DNA of 64,000 nt from Caryophanales bacterium UBA743 (GCA_002297365.1 DBKT01000012.1:42497-106496); one strand, 5' to 3'; positions 25,332 to 34,386 are shown, counted from the first letter of the stretch. The notes: generated by a model not told the origin, from the sequence alone. Program-made: numbers and translations.

Positions 25332-26687
25332 TTACGCCTCCTTAACTTGGTCATATGATTTTCCTGCAATTAAACCTTCGATCTGGCTATTCAATTCGAT
25401 AGCAACGCCAACGATGATGATAAGCCCAGTGCCTCCGATTGCCAGGGAAGTATCATTTCCGAAGGCGTTCGCCCAAACAAGGACGACAGGGAGAGCAGCG
25501 ATGATGGAAAGGGACATAGCGCCAATGAAGGTGACGCGATTAAGAACTTTGCCAACATATCTTTCGGTTTCTTTGCCAGGACGGATGCCCGGGATATAAG
25601 AACCTGATTTTTGGAAGTTATCCGCAAGTTTCTCCGGATCGATTTGCATCTCCGCATAGAAGAATGTGAAGGCGATGATCAAAGCGAGATAGATGAACAG
25701 TCCCCAGTTCATATTCCATGTCGTGCCATCGAAATTGGTCATGGTCATGGTGGAATTGTAATTGAAGACCTTTAGCCATTGGGCATTCGAAGCATCGCTT
25801 GAGATAAAGGATGCGATAATGCTAGGAGCAGTAAGGATGGAGGAAGCGAAGATAACCGGAATGACGCCAGCCGAATTGATTTTAATCGGCAAGAAGGAAG
25901 CGCGGGCCATAGAAGGCGAGGAGCCACCTTTTCCAGCATGTTGAACCGGAATGCGTCTTTGGGAAAGCTCTGTGAAGACAACGAAAGCGCAAATCGCCAA
26001 CATTGCCAAGATATAGAGCGCGAATTGGAAGGCACCTTTGATCATCTGGGTTGAGCCATAGTCAACGTTGCCGGAAATCCATTTGCTCCACGCTGTAGAA
26101 ATCTGAGTTGGAAGGCTTCTAACACATCCAGCGAAGATGATGACGGAAATACCGTTCCCGAGGCCTTTCTCCGTGATTTGGTCACCAAGCCACATCGTAA
26201 GCATTGCGCCAGCCAAGAGGATGGTGACGATATAGGCGTAAGTCCAGAAATTATCAGCAAGCGTCAAGGAGATATATCCTTGGTTAATCATGGTACGAAT
26301 CATGCCATAGCCTTGGACAGCCCCAAGAAGAAGCGTCAAATAACGGGTCGCCATTTCCATCTTCTTTCTTCCATACTCACCTTGCTTAGAAAGTTCGGTG
26401 AGGGCGGGAAGAACGTCTTTCGACAGAAGTTGGATAATGATCTGAGCCGTAATATAAGGCGAAACGCCAAGGGCGAAAACGGAGAAGTTCGCAAGAGCTC
26501 CGCCGCCTAGCAAATCCATGAGAGCGAAACTATTTCCGCTATTCATGATGTTGCTAAGTTCGTCCGAGACCTTAACCCCCGGAACAGTAATCACCGCCCC
26601 AATCCGGAGGACAAAGAGAATCATAATCGTAAAGAAAATACGATTCACTATATCTTTGTTTTTAAAGATTGAGACGAATTTTTTCAT
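25332..26687 (-). CDS. secY: Protein translocase subunit SecY
   Basis: 451 residues with ten membrane helices, the channel of the Sec translocon. Conserved parts include the plug region after the first helix, SPYITAQIIIQLL, EKGLGNGISVIIFAGC, and FAEMQIDPEKLADN-like FYAEMQIDPEKLADNFQKSG near the cytosolic loops that bind the ribosome and SecA. It overlaps rplO by one base. The partner SecE is encoded at 15.7 kb. Confidence 0.97.
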   Translation of the reverse strand: MKKFVSIFKNKDIVNRIFFTIMILFVLRIGAVITVPGVKVSDELSNIMNSGNSFALMDLLGGGALANFSVFALGVSPYITAQIIIQLLSKDVLPALTELSKQGEYGRKKMEMATRYLTLLLGAVQGYGMIRTMINQGYISLTLADNFWTYAYIVTILLAGAMLTMWLGDQITEKGLGNGISVIIFAGCVRSLPTQISTAWSKWISGNVDYGSTQMIKGAFQFALYILAMLAICAFVVFTELSQRRIPVQHAGKGGSSPSMARASFLPIKINSAGVIPVIFASSILTAPSIIASFISSDASNAQWLKVFNYNSTMTMTNFDGTTWNMNWGLFIYLALIIAFTFFYAEMQIDPEKLADNFQKSGSYIPGIRPGKETERYVGKVLNRVTFIGAMSLSIIAALPVVLVWANAFGNDTSLAIGGTGLIIIVGVAIELNSQIEGLIAGKSYDQVKEA

Positions 26688-27133
26688 TACTTAATTTCCT
26701 CAGCCACGCCGCCTGCAGCTTCGATTGCTTTTTTCGCAGCCGAAGAGAAAGCGTTCGCTTTCACGGTAAGCTTCTTTGATAGTTTACCACTACCAAGGAT
26801 TTTAATTCCATTGATATCGTCTTTAATAAGGCCTTTTTCTAATAAGACCTTTGCATCGATGACGCTGTTTTCTTCAAAAGATTCGAGAAGACCGACGTTC
26901 ACAATGGCTTTTTCGACTCGGGCAAGATTCTTGAATCCGAATTTTGGAAGACGTCTTGCAAGAGGCATTTGTCCGCCTTCGAATCCACGTTTCTTTGTAT
27001 GAGCGTGGGCACCTTGACCTTTTTGACCCTTGCCGGCAGTTTTGCCGTTTCCAGATCCAAGGCCTTGTCCCTTACGGAAGTGTTTCTTTTTAGAACCTTC
27101 GGTAACTACGAGAGTATGTAAATTCTCTGCCAT
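26687..27133 (-). CDS. rplO: Ribosomal protein L15
   Basis: 148 residues. The glycine/basic N-terminal extension (RKGQGLGSGNGKTAGKGQKG) and the FEGGQMPLARRLPKFGF block identify it. It directly follows rpsE with a 2-nt gap; the L30 gene rpmD that normally lies between rpsE and rplO is absent here. Confidence 0.97.
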   Translation of the reverse strand: MAENLHTLVVTEGSKKKHFRKGQGLGSGNGKTAGKGQKGQGAHAHTKKRGFEGGQMPLARRLPKFGFKNLARVEKAIVNVGLLESFEENSVIDAKVLLEKGLIKDDINGIKILGSGKLSKKLTVKANAFSSAAKKAIEAAGGVAEEIK

Positions 27134-27135
27134 AA

Positions 27136-27846
27136 TTACTTATCTCCTTTCGCTCCTTTTGGAGCAAGATGGGAAGCTTTGATTTCTTCTGGGGTCTTTA
27201 AACCACGGAGAATCATCACTTTGTCGTATTCTTTGAGTTGTTGCAAAGCAGCATCGGTAGCACGAATGACGTTGATGGAGGTACGAGAACCATAGACTTT
27301 AGAGACGATGTTCTTGATGCCTGCGAGTTCGAGAATTGCGCGAACTGCGCCACCAGCGACGATACCAGTGCCAGCTGGAGCTGGTTTTAAGACGACTTTC
27401 GTAGCCGTATGGGAGCCAGAGACTTCGTGAGCGATGGTACCTTTTTGGACCTTCACGAAATGAAGGTCTTTCTTAGCGGCAGTAAGAGCCTTTTTCATGG
27501 CATCCGGGACTTCACCGGATTTACGCATGGCATAGCCATAATGTCCTTTGCCATCGCCAACGACGACGAGAGCATCGAAACGCATGGTTTTGCCACCTTG
27601 CTCAACACGGGTAACGCGGTTGATGGTGACAACTCTATCCTGGAAATCATCTTCCACACGACGGAATCCGCCACGTCCACCACGTCTTTCACCTGGTTTG
27701 CCACGATGGTTGCCGAATTTACGGCTTCCTGGGCGTTCAGAGCCACGGGATCCACGAGGTTCGTATTGTGGGTTGCCGGTTGGGTTCTTTTGGGTCGCTG
27801 GCTTTTCTTCAGTAGCAGCATTAACAGTAGTTTTATTTTCTTCCAT
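27136..27846 (-). CDS. rpsE: Ribosomal protein S5 with long N-terminal extension
   Basis: 236 residues, about 70 more than the usual 166. Residues 1-70 are low in complexity: first acidic/polar, then Gly/Arg-rich (RGSRGSERPGSRKFG and GERRGGRGGF). The normal S5 core starts with FQDRVVTINRVTRVEQGGK, followed by GYAMRKSGEVPDAMKKA and the C-terminal NVIRATDAALQQL. The start is supported by AAGGAG at 8 nt. The extension may be an extra rRNA contact. Confidence 0.96.
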   Translation of the reverse strand: MEENKTTVNAATEEKPATQKNPTGNPQYEPRGSRGSERPGSRKFGNHRGKPGERRGGRGGFRRVEDDFQDRVVTINRVTRVEQGGKTMRFDALVVVGDGKGHYGYAMRKSGEVPDAMKKALTAAKKDLHFVKVQKGTIAHEVSGSHTATKVVLKPAPAGTGIVAGGAVRAILELAGIKNIVSKVYGSRTSINVIRATDAALQQLKEYDKVMILRGLKTPEEIKASHLAPKGAKGDK

Positions 27847-27856
27847 ATGAAACTCC

Positions 27857-28213
27857 TTAGAAGACTAAGCCTCCTTCTCTAGCGGCTTCCGCAAGAGCTT
27901 GGACGCGGCCGTGATATTGGTAACCACCGCGATCGAAAACGACTTTGGTGATGCCAGCAGCAAGAGCTTTTTTAGCAATGTCGGCGCCAACTTGGGCAGC
28001 AGCCTCACAATTAGAACCGTGAGCGAGCTTCAATTGGACGGAGCCAGAGCTAACAAGGGTTGTTCCTTTCACGTCATCGATGATTTGGGCTTCGATGTTT
28101 TTGTTGGAACGGAAAACGACTAAACGTGGGCACTCGGCGGTACCGGAGATCTTTTCACGAACACGAAGATGACGACGTTCGCGAACAGCGGATCTAGATT
28201 CTTTTTTGATCAT
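27857..28213 (-). CDS. rplR: Ribosomal protein L18
   Basis: 118 residues, the 5S rRNA-binding protein of the central protuberance. RERRHLRVREKISGTAECPR and the end FDRGGYQYHGRVQALAEAAR match the family. Between rplF and rpsE. Confidence 0.97.
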   Translation of the reverse strand: MIKKESRSAVRERRHLRVREKISGTAECPRLVVFRSNKNIEAQIIDDVKGTTLVSSGSVQLKLAHGSNCEAAAQVGADIAKKALAAGITKVVFDRGGYQYHGRVQALAEAAREGGLVF

Positions 28214-28228
28214 ATTCTAATAACCTCC

Positions 28229-28786
28229 TTATTTCTTAGCGCCGGCAGCAGCACGCTTACCAACTTTCTTAATAAGATGCTGACCTTTGTAGTGAACACC
28301 TTTTTGTCCATAGACGTCTGGTCTATGTTTGTCATAGATGAGAGCGGCAGTTTGGCCAACTTCTTGCTTATTGCATCCTTCGACAACAACATGTGTTTCA
28401 TCAGGGCAAGTGATTTTGGTGTATTTGCCAACAGGCTCAACAGTGACAGTGTGGCTGTAGCCTAAGAACATCGTAACGGCGCCATTTTTAATGGAGGCAC
28501 GATAACCTGTGCCGTTAATTTCTAATTCTTTCTTCCAGCCTTCATGGACACCTTTGACGGCAGAATGCAATAAAGCTGCTGTCGTTCCATGATTCGCGCT
28601 ACCTTGCTTTGTATGAGCAGCAAGAGGTATAACGTGAAGATGACCGTCTTTTTCCTCGACGCTGACGTCAGAAGGAATTCTGACGCTTACTTCGCCTTTA
28701 GGACCTTTAACGGTAATAACGTTATCTGCGATTTCGTAGCTAACGCCTTCTGGAAGAGCGATGGGTTTAAATCCAATACGTGACAT
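28229..28786 (-). CDS. rplF: Ribosomal protein L6
   Basis: 185 residues. MSRIGFKPIALPEGV and the second-domain signature RPDVYGQKGVHYKGQ are diagnostic. The last residues are basic and Ala-rich (KKVGKRAAAGAKK), slightly longer than usual. It binds near the sarcin-ricin loop. Confidence 0.97.
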   Translation of the reverse strand: MSRIGFKPIALPEGVSYEIADNVITVKGPKGEVSVRIPSDVSVEEKDGHLHVIPLAAHTKQGSANHGTTAALLHSAVKGVHEGWKKELEINGTGYRASIKNGAVTMFLGYSHTVTVEPVGKYTKITCPDETHVVVEGCNKQEVGQTAALIYDKHRPDVYGQKGVHYKGQHLIKKVGKRAAAGAKK

Positions 28787-28818
28787 AAATGTGTTTCTCT
28801 TCTTTCTGTAATCCTAGA

Positions 28819-29214
28819 TTACCAAACGTAGCAGAGAATTTCTCCGCCAACGCCATTCTTTCTAGCGTCCTTGTCGGTTAAAACGCCTTTGGAGGTAGAA
28901 ACGATGGCGATACCAAGGCCTTTTAAGACGCTTGGGATCTTATCAGCTTCGACCGTGACACGAAGTCCAGGTTTGCTGATTCTCTTTAATCCGGTGATGA
29001 CTCTTTCGCCATTGGCACCGTATTTAAGAGTGATGTGAAGGGTTTTGTTTGCTTTTTCACCTTCAGCGACAAAACCGGCAATGAAGCCTTCATCGAGAAG
29101 GATCTTTGCGATTTCGCCTTTCATTTTGCTATAAGGCATGGAAACACTTTCGTAGCGAAGAGCATTAGCGTTTCTGATGCGTGTGAGCATGTCTGCAATT
29201 GGGTCTGCGTTCAT
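28819..29214 (-). CDS. rpsH: Ribosomal protein S8
   Basis: 131 residues. Opens DPIADMLTRIRNANA and ends ISTSKGVLTDKDARK...GGEILCYVW, both diagnostic. A primary 16S binder; in several bacteria S8 also represses the spc operon. Confidence 0.97.
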   Translation of the reverse strand: MNADPIADMLTRIRNANALRYESVSMPYSKMKGEIAKILLDEGFIAGFVAEGEKANKTLHITLKYGANGERVITGLKRISKPGLRVTVEADKIPSVLKGLGIAIVSTSKGVLTDKDARKNGVGGEILCYVW

Positions 29215-29232
29215 GTTAGTGTTCTCCTTTCC

Positions 29233-29418
29233 TTACCAAGATGCTTTCTTCATGCCTGGGATTTCGCCTTTGTAGGCCATTTCTCTAAGGCAGATACGGC
29301 AGAGTCCGAATTTACGGATGACGCCGTGTGGACGGCCACAACGTTGGCAACGGGTGTATTCACGGGTTGCGAATTTTTGTGGGCGGTTGCACTTATTGAT
29401 TAAACTTTTCTTTGCCAT
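29233..29418 (-). CDS. rpsN: Ribosomal protein S14, zinc-binding short form
   Basis: 61 residues. CQRC and CRIC are the four zinc ligands of the type Z protein, and YTRCQRCGRPHGVIRKFG is the family signature. 18 nt after... the preceding rplE stop is 12 nt upstream. Confidence 0.96.
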   Translation of the reverse strand: MAKKSLINKCNRPQKFATREYTRCQRCGRPHGVIRKFGLCRICLREMAYKGEIPGMKKASW

Positions 29419-29430
29419 GTGCTTACCTCG

Positions 29431-30033
29431 TTATTTTTTGAATGGCATTCCCATTTCGCGAAGAAGCGCAAACGCTTCTTTGTCGGTATTTGCCGTTGTG
29501 ACGATAACGACGTCCATACCACGAATCTTGGACACCTTATCGTAATCGATTTCAGGGAAGATCAATTGTTCCTTGACACCGAGGGTGTAGTTACCATGGC
29601 CATCGAAAGCGTTCTTGGAAACGCCGCGGAAGTCACGGACACGTGGGAGAGCGATGGAAACCAATTTATCATAGAATTCATACATTCTGGTTCCACGGAG
29701 AGTAACTTTGCAGCCGATTGCCTGTCCTTGACGAACCTTAAAGGTCGCGATGGACTTCTTGGCTTTCGTGACGACTGGATGTTGTCCAGTGATGGTCGCA
29801 AGCTCGGAAACAGCATCATCGAGGGCTTTGCTATTTGTGGTAGCATCGCCAACACCGATGTTGATGACGATTTTCTCGAACTTAGGAGCTTGCATAGGGG
29901 TGGTATAGCCAAACTCTTTGACAAGCGTTGGAACCACTTCGTTATTGTATTTCGTGACTAAACGATTGACGTATTTGACTTCGGAAGCTTTTTTAGGGGA
30001 AGCTTTCTTAACAGTTTTCTTTTCTTCAGCCAT
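29431..30033 (-). CDS. rplE: Ribosomal protein L5 with short N-terminal tail
   Basis: 200 residues, about 20 more than usual. The first 20 residues (MAEEKKTVKKASPKKASEVK) are a basic tail whose first 11 residues equal the start of L22 in this operon. The L5 core then begins VNRLVTKYNNEVVPTLVKEF and includes ITGQHPVVTKAKKSIATFKV. It binds 5S rRNA and contacts the P-site tRNA. Confidence 0.97.
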   Translation of the reverse strand: MAEEKKTVKKASPKKASEVKYVNRLVTKYNNEVVPTLVKEFGYTTPMQAPKFEKIVINIGVGDATTNSKALDDAVSELATITGQHPVVTKAKKSIATFKVRQGQAIGCKVTLRGTRMYEFYDKLVSIALPRVRDFRGVSKNAFDGHGNYTLGVKEQLIFPEIDYDKVSKIRGMDVVIVTTANTDKEAFALLREMGMPFKK

Positions 30034-30047
30034 TCTTCATTCCTCCC

Positions 30048-30359
30048 TTATTTCTTCTCTAAGCTTTCGCCTTTCGCATTGACGCGAATCTTTTTGCCAT
30101 CCACGACTTTGTGATGGACACGGGTGGCTTTTTTGGTTTTAGGATCAATCAAGGCAACCTTGGAAGCATCGATTGGCACATAGATGTCAAGGATGGATCC
30201 TTCAGGAGTTGCTTGGGTTGGTTTCTTGTGTTTCTTGTGGATGTTGACGCCTTCGACAACGACTTTGTTAAGCTTAGGATAAGCCTTTTGGACAACACCG
30301 ACTTTGCCTTTATCATCCCCTGAGAGAACGATAACTTTATCACCAGTTTTGATGTTCAT
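30048..30359 (-). CDS. rplX: Ribosomal protein L24
   Basis: 103 residues, a KOW-domain protein that helps start 50S assembly. KTGDKVIVLSGDDKGKVGVV and GVNIHKKHKKPTQA are family blocks. It lies 12 nt after rplN. Confidence 0.97.
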   Translation of the reverse strand: MNIKTGDKVIVLSGDDKGKVGVVQKAYPKLNKVVVEGVNIHKKHKKPTQATPEGSILDIYVPIDASKVALIDPKTKKATRVHHKVVDGKKIRVNAKGESLEKK

Positions 30360-30371
30360 GTTGTTTTCTCC

Positions 30372-30740
30372 TTATAAGACTTCTGGGGCCAAAGAGATAA
30401 TCTTCATATAGCCTTTATCACGAAGCTCACGAGCAACAGGTCCGAAGACACGTGTTCCAAGTGGGTTTCCGTCATTATCAATGAGAACGACAGCATTATC
30501 ATCGAAGGAGATGGAAGAACCATCTTTACGGATGACAGCGCGTTTGACTCTCACGATGACACCTTTGACGACTTGACCTTTTTTGATCTTGCCGTTTGGG
30601 GTAACGTCTTTCACAGCGCAGAGGACGATATCTCCAAGGGAGCTCATTTTGCGATGGGATCCGCCAAATTGACGGAAGACACGGACAGCACGGGCGCCGG
30701 AGTTATCAGCGACTACAAGATTAGTTTCATTGTGAATCAT
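30372..30740 (-). CDS. rplN: Ribosomal protein L14
   Basis: 122 residues, standard length. VVADNSGARAVRVFR and ARELRDKGYMKIISLAPEVL are diagnostic. It starts 2 nt after rpsQ. Confidence 0.98.
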   Translation of the reverse strand: MIHNETNLVVADNSGARAVRVFRQFGGSHRKMSSLGDIVLCAVKDVTPNGKIKKGQVVKGVIVRVKRAVIRKDGSSISFDDNAVVLIDNDGNPLGTRVFGPVARELRDKGYMKIISLAPEVL

Positions 30741-30742
30741 GC

Positions 30743-31093
30743 TTACTTCTCCTCTTCTGCTTTCACGCCTTCGTTAACGATGGCGTCAGAGCCTTCGCTC
30801 TTTTCGAGATCGGCCTCAACAGCATTGGCGTTTTCGCCAACTCTGGCCTTCTTATCAATGGAAACCAAGATGAATTTCTTGGTCTTGGAGATAGGACGGC
30901 AAGACATGATGGTTACAACGTCGCCAACTTTGGCTTCGTTCTTTTCGTCATGAGCATGGTATTTTTTCGAATAACCGACTCTCTTTTGGTAAAGGGGATC
31001 GTTTTGTTTTGTCGAAACCGTGACCGTGATGGTTTTGTCCATTTTGATTGAGGTAACGACACCTTGGAATTTGTTTCTAATATTTCTTTCCAT
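30743..31093 (-). CDS. rpsQ: Ribosomal protein S17 with acidic C-terminal tail
   Basis: 116 residues against the usual 85. The OB-fold core (RNKFQGVVTSIKMDKTITV and HDEKNEAKVGDVVTIMSCRP) is followed by about 30 extra residues rich in Glu, Ala and Ser. The tail stays in frame to a clean stop before rplN, so it is a real extension and not a sequence error. Confidence 0.96.
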   Translation of the reverse strand: MERNIRNKFQGVVTSIKMDKTITVTVSTKQNDPLYQKRVGYSKKYHAHDEKNEAKVGDVVTIMSCRPISKTKKFILVSIDKKARVGENANAVEADLEKSEGSDAIVNEGVKAEEEK

Positions 31094-31111
31094 AATCTCG
31101 GTCTCCTTTCG

Positions 31112-31324
31112 TTATTTGCTTTCTGGAACCGCGATTTGGAGTTCACGCTCACGTTTCACGGTTTCGGCTTTGGCAATGTCCTTACGGACGAAATGTAGGT
31201 CGTCTGGATGCTCTAATTGTCCGACGGCCGCTTGACGACGGAGCTCAAATTGATGTTGTTTGAGTTCAGCGATCTTTTCATCAAGCTCTTTTGGGGACAG
31301 GGCCCTTAATTCTTTAATGGTCAT
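31112..31324 (-). CDS. rpmC: Ribosomal protein L29
   Basis: 70 residues, two-helix protein at the exit tunnel. MTIKELRALSPKELDEKIAE and the LEHPDDLHFVRKDIAKAETV end are typical. The ATG overlaps the stop of rplP by one base. Confidence 0.96.
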   Translation of the reverse strand: MTIKELRALSPKELDEKIAELKQHQFELRRQAAVGQLEHPDDLHFVRKDIAKAETVKRERELQIAVPESK

Positions 31325-31905
31325 TATTTATTTCCCCCTTCCGTTGCAGCTGGTGCGGCAGTTGTTGTTGCATCAGCAGCAGTTTCATTACCGGTGTCAG
31401 AGACAGTTTCGGTTTGAATTTGATCTTCCGCCGCAATCTCTTCCAAGGTAGATTCATGCACAGCTTCCATCTTAAGGAGTTCCGCTTCAGAAAGAGATTT
31501 GGTTCTCTTTACGATTTTGGTCTTAAGAGGGAGTTTGAAGCCGGCTTGGTGAAGGGCGTTGATCATGATTTGAGGATTGATGCCGCCAATCTCGAAGATG
31601 ACTTTGCCTTTCTTGACGACGGCTGCCCAGCTTTCTGGGGAACCTTTGCCGGAGCCCATACGGACTTCCGCTGGTTTCTTGGTTCTTGCTAAATGAGGGA
31701 AGACACGGATCCAAACCTTACCGGCTCTATCGGTATATCTTGCGAGAACGATACGAGCAGATTCGATTTGATGGTTATCGAGGTATCCACCTTCGGTAGC
31801 GACAAGTCCATATTCTCCGAATTCGACGGTATTGCCTTTAGAAGCTTTGCCTTCGTAAGAGAGTCTATGTGGACGACGATATTTAACGCGCTTTGGTTGC
31901 AGCAT
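31324..31905 (-). CDS. rplP: Ribosomal protein L16 with C-terminal extension
   Basis: 193 residues from the ATG at 31905, chosen because AAGGAGG is 8 nt before it but only 2 nt before the alternative ATG at 31911. The core begins MLQPKRVKYRRPHRLSYEGK and includes RVFPHLARTKKPAEVRMGSG. The usual protein has about 140 residues; here some 50 extra residues rich in Glu, Thr and Ala follow. The start lies within the end of rpsC. Confidence 0.96.
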   Translation of the reverse strand: MLQPKRVKYRRPHRLSYEGKASKGNTVEFGEYGLVATEGGYLDNHQIESARIVLARYTDRAGKVWIRVFPHLARTKKPAEVRMGSGKGSPESWAAVVKKGKVIFEIGGINPQIMINALHQAGFKLPLKTKIVKRTKSLSEAELLKMEAVHESTLEEIAAEDQIQTETVSDTGNETAADATTTAAPAATEGGNK

Positions 31906-32590
31906 TGTCATGTCCTCCTTCTTTCTTTTCTTCGGTTTCTACGGTTGCGGCCTTATTGGCGGAACGGCAGATCCAAACTTTGACGCCGATATCGCCATAA
32001 GCGGTATTAGCGGTAACGGAAGCGAAATCGATGTCAGCACGAAGGGTTTCGAGTGGCACAACGCCGACTTTGTATCCTTCACGACGGGCGATTTCAGCAC
32101 CGGCAAGACGGCCTTGGCATTGGGTTCTGCAACCGATTGCGCCAGCCTTCTTCATTCTTTGAATCGCTTTCTTCTGCGTGGAGCGGAAGGATTGACGATT
32201 CTCAATTTCGGATGCAATCCACTTAGCAATTAAGGTGGCGTCTAAATCAGGATTTTTCACCTCAACGAGATTGATAGTGGCATTTCCAGATTTAACGACT
32301 TTCTTTAAGCCATTGCGGATAGCAGTGATCTTGGTGTTATCTTGCCCAAGAACGACGCCTGGACGAGCGACGAAGGCGTTGATGATAACTTTGGCGCCTT
32401 GGTCATTTTTGCTACGAGCGATATCGATATGGCTCACAACCGCTTCTTTAAGAAGAGGTTCTAAGTAATTACGAATGGCGATGTCTTCGCCTAAGAATGT
32501 CGCGTAGTCTTTTTTGGAAGCAAACCAATTGGCTTCCCAGCCACGGTTAATTCCGATACGGAGACCGTTAGCGTTAACTTTTTGACCCAT
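31883..32590 (-). CDS. rpsC: Ribosomal protein S3
   Basis: 235 residues. MGQKVNANGLRIGINRGW, the KH-domain GVVLGQDNTKITAIRNGL (a variant of the GRxGxxI loop) and GCRTQCQGRLAGAEIAR are family blocks. A mixed-charge tail of about 20 residues ends the protein and overlaps rplP by about 23 nt. Confidence 0.97.
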   Translation of the reverse strand: MGQKVNANGLRIGINRGWEANWFASKKDYATFLGEDIAIRNYLEPLLKEAVVSHIDIARSKNDQGAKVIINAFVARPGVVLGQDNTKITAIRNGLKKVVKSGNATINLVEVKNPDLDATLIAKWIASEIENRQSFRSTQKKAIQRMKKAGAIGCRTQCQGRLAGAEIARREGYKVGVVPLETLRADIDFASVTANTAYGDIGVKVWICRSANKAATVETEEKKEGGHDNAATKAR

Positions 32591-32603
32591 TAGTTTACTC
32601 TCC

Positions 32604-33155
32604 TTAGTTTCTTTCTTTCACAATGCAACGGATGTTGGAAGTTCTCTTAACCAATCCGGAAGAGGATCCTTTGCCACGTGGCATGAATCTCTTCATTTTG
32701 ATGCCATCGGAAGCTTGGATTTCAGCGATGTAAAGTTTGTCTTTATCCATTCCGAAGTTGTTGGTAGCGTTTGCTGCGGCGGATTTCACAATCTTGGCAA
32801 CAGGAAGGCTAGCAGAACGGTTGACATTCTTGAGAATCGCTAAGGCTTCGTCGACATCTTTTCCACGAACAAGATCAAGCACTAAGCGAATCTTGCGTGG
32901 GGTGACGCGAACATCTCTTGCAATGGCGAGAGCTTCTGTGACAGCAGGTTTTTCTTCTTTCACAGGTTCGGCCTTGACAGGCTCTGCTTTCACGACCTTT
33001 TTAGCCTTCTTCTCAGTCTTTTCGACTTTGGCTTCTTCGGTTTTCACTTCTTCAGCCTTGACTTCCGCCTTTTTGGCTTTGGTTTCTTTTTTGGCTTTTG
33101 GAGCTGCAGCTTTCTTCGCTGGAGCTTTCTTTACGGTTTTCTTTTCTTCTGCCAT
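32604..33155 (-). CDS. rplV: Ribosomal protein L22 with long charged N-terminal extension
   Basis: 183 residues. The first 70 are a Lys/Ala/Glu/Val low-complexity tail (starting MAEEKKTVKKAPAKKAAAPK, with repeats of KAEPVK). The L22 core follows: ARDVRVTPRKIRLVLDLVRG, and SDGIKMKRFMPRGKGSSSGL. The normal length is about 112. The start is identical over 11 residues to that of L5. L22 lines the exit tunnel; the tail would lie on the outer surface. Confidence 0.96.
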   Translation of the reverse strand: MAEEKKTVKKAPAKKAAAPKAKKETKAKKAEVKAEEVKTEEAKVEKTEKKAKKVVKAEPVKAEPVKEEKPAVTEALAIARDVRVTPRKIRLVLDLVRGKDVDEALAILKNVNRSASLPVAKIVKSAAANATNNFGMDKDKLYIAEIQASDGIKMKRFMPRGKGSSSGLVKRTSNIRCIVKERN

Positions 33156-33165
33156 AATCTACTCC

Positions 33166-33459
33166 TTATTTCTTAGCTGCGGCGGCTTGATCGCCGAGGT
33201 TATTACCATGGTGGCCGCTGAAAGTACGTGTTGGGGCGAATTCACCGAGTTTGTGTCCAACCATATCTTCGGTGACATAAACGGTGATGTGTTCTTTGCC
33301 ATTGTAAACAGCGAATGTTTGTTCAACGAACGCTGGATAGATAGTAGAACGGCGAGACCAAGTTTTGATGACCTCTTTTTTGCCGGATTTCTTGATGGCT
33401 TCAACCTTTTTGAGAAGGTATTCGTCAACAAATGGTCCTTTTTTAGCTGAACGGGACAT
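33166..33459 (-). CDS. rpsS: Ribosomal protein S19
   Basis: 97 residues. MSRSAKKGPFVDEYLLKKVE, then TWSRRSTIYPAFVEQTFAVY and GHKLGEFAPTRTFSGHHG are diagnostic. Between rplB and rplV. Confidence 0.97.
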   Translation of the reverse strand: MSRSAKKGPFVDEYLLKKVEAIKKSGKKEVIKTWSRRSTIYPAFVEQTFAVYNGKEHITVYVTEDMVGHKLGEFAPTRTFSGHHGNNLGDQAAAAKK

Positions 33460-33476
33460 AATTTGATCTCCTTTCC

Positions 33477-34310
33477 TTACTTACCATTTCTGCGTCTTAC
33501 GATGAGACGAGTGGAATTCTTCTTGACGCGACGGGTCTTAACGCCCATTGCTTTCTTACCCCAAGGGGTACGTGGTGCATCACGGCCAACAGGGCACTTA
33601 CCTTCACCACCACCATGAGGGTGATCGACTGGGTTCATGACAGAGCCACGAACGGTTGGACGAATGCCTTTGTAGCGGGTTTTGCCAGCTTTGCCTTTAT
33701 TAACGAGGTTGTAATCTTCATTACCGACGATGCCAATGGTGGCACGGCAGTTGCCTAAGACTTTGCGAACTTCGCCAGAGGCCAAACGGAGGATGATGTA
33801 TTTGCCATCGCTGCCGAGGACCTGAGCGCTTGTTCCAGCGGCACGGCAGAGTTGTCCGCCCTTGCCAGGCATCAATTCGACGTTATGGACGAAGGTACCT
33901 TCTGGAATGTTTTTAAGTTCGAGGTTGTTGCCGGTTTTGATATCGGTGGAAGAACCGGAGACGATAACAGCGCCAACATTAAGATCTTTTGGACGGATGA
34001 TATAGCGCTTTTCGCCATCAGCATAAGCCAGCAAGGCAATGAATGCGGTTCTATTTGGATCGTATTCAATAGCTTTGACGGTTGCTGGGATTCCATCTTT
34101 GTTGCGACGGAAATCGATGATTCTATAACGGTTTTTGTTTCCTCCGCCACGATGACGGCAGGTGATGACTCCTTGATTGTTACGGCCACCTGTGTGTTTC
34201 TTAGGGGCAAGTAATGATTTTTCAGGAGTTGTCTTCGTAATGTCTGCATACGAGAGGGAGAGCATTTCGCGTCTCGATTTCGTATATGGCCTATATGATT
34301 TGATTGCCAT
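33477..34310 (-). CDS. rplB: Ribosomal protein L2
   Basis: 277 residues, standard. The peptidyl-transferase-centre region VMNPVDHPHGGGEGKCPVGR includes the conserved His. The N-terminal block KSYRPYTKSRREMLSLSYAD is typical. A 76-nt gap with only A/T-rich sequence separates it from rplW. Confidence 0.98.
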   Translation of the reverse strand: MAIKSYRPYTKSRREMLSLSYADITKTTPEKSLLAPKKHTGGRNNQGVITCRHRGGGNKNRYRIIDFRRNKDGIPATVKAIEYDPNRTAFIALLAYADGEKRYIIRPKDLNVGAVIVSGSSTDIKTGNNLELKNIPEGTFVHNVELMPGKGGQLCRAAGTSAQVLGSDGKYIILRLASGEVRKVLGNCRATIGIVGNEDYNLVNKGKAGKTRYKGIRPTVRGSVMNPVDHPHGGGEGKCPVGRDAPRTPWGKKAMGVKTRRVKKNSTRLIVRRRNGK

Positions 34311-34386
34311 TTTTCTTTTCTCCTATAGTGGATGCTTTTTAAATCTTCTATATATTTAAGGATATATAAGACTTAATGGTGTTTCC

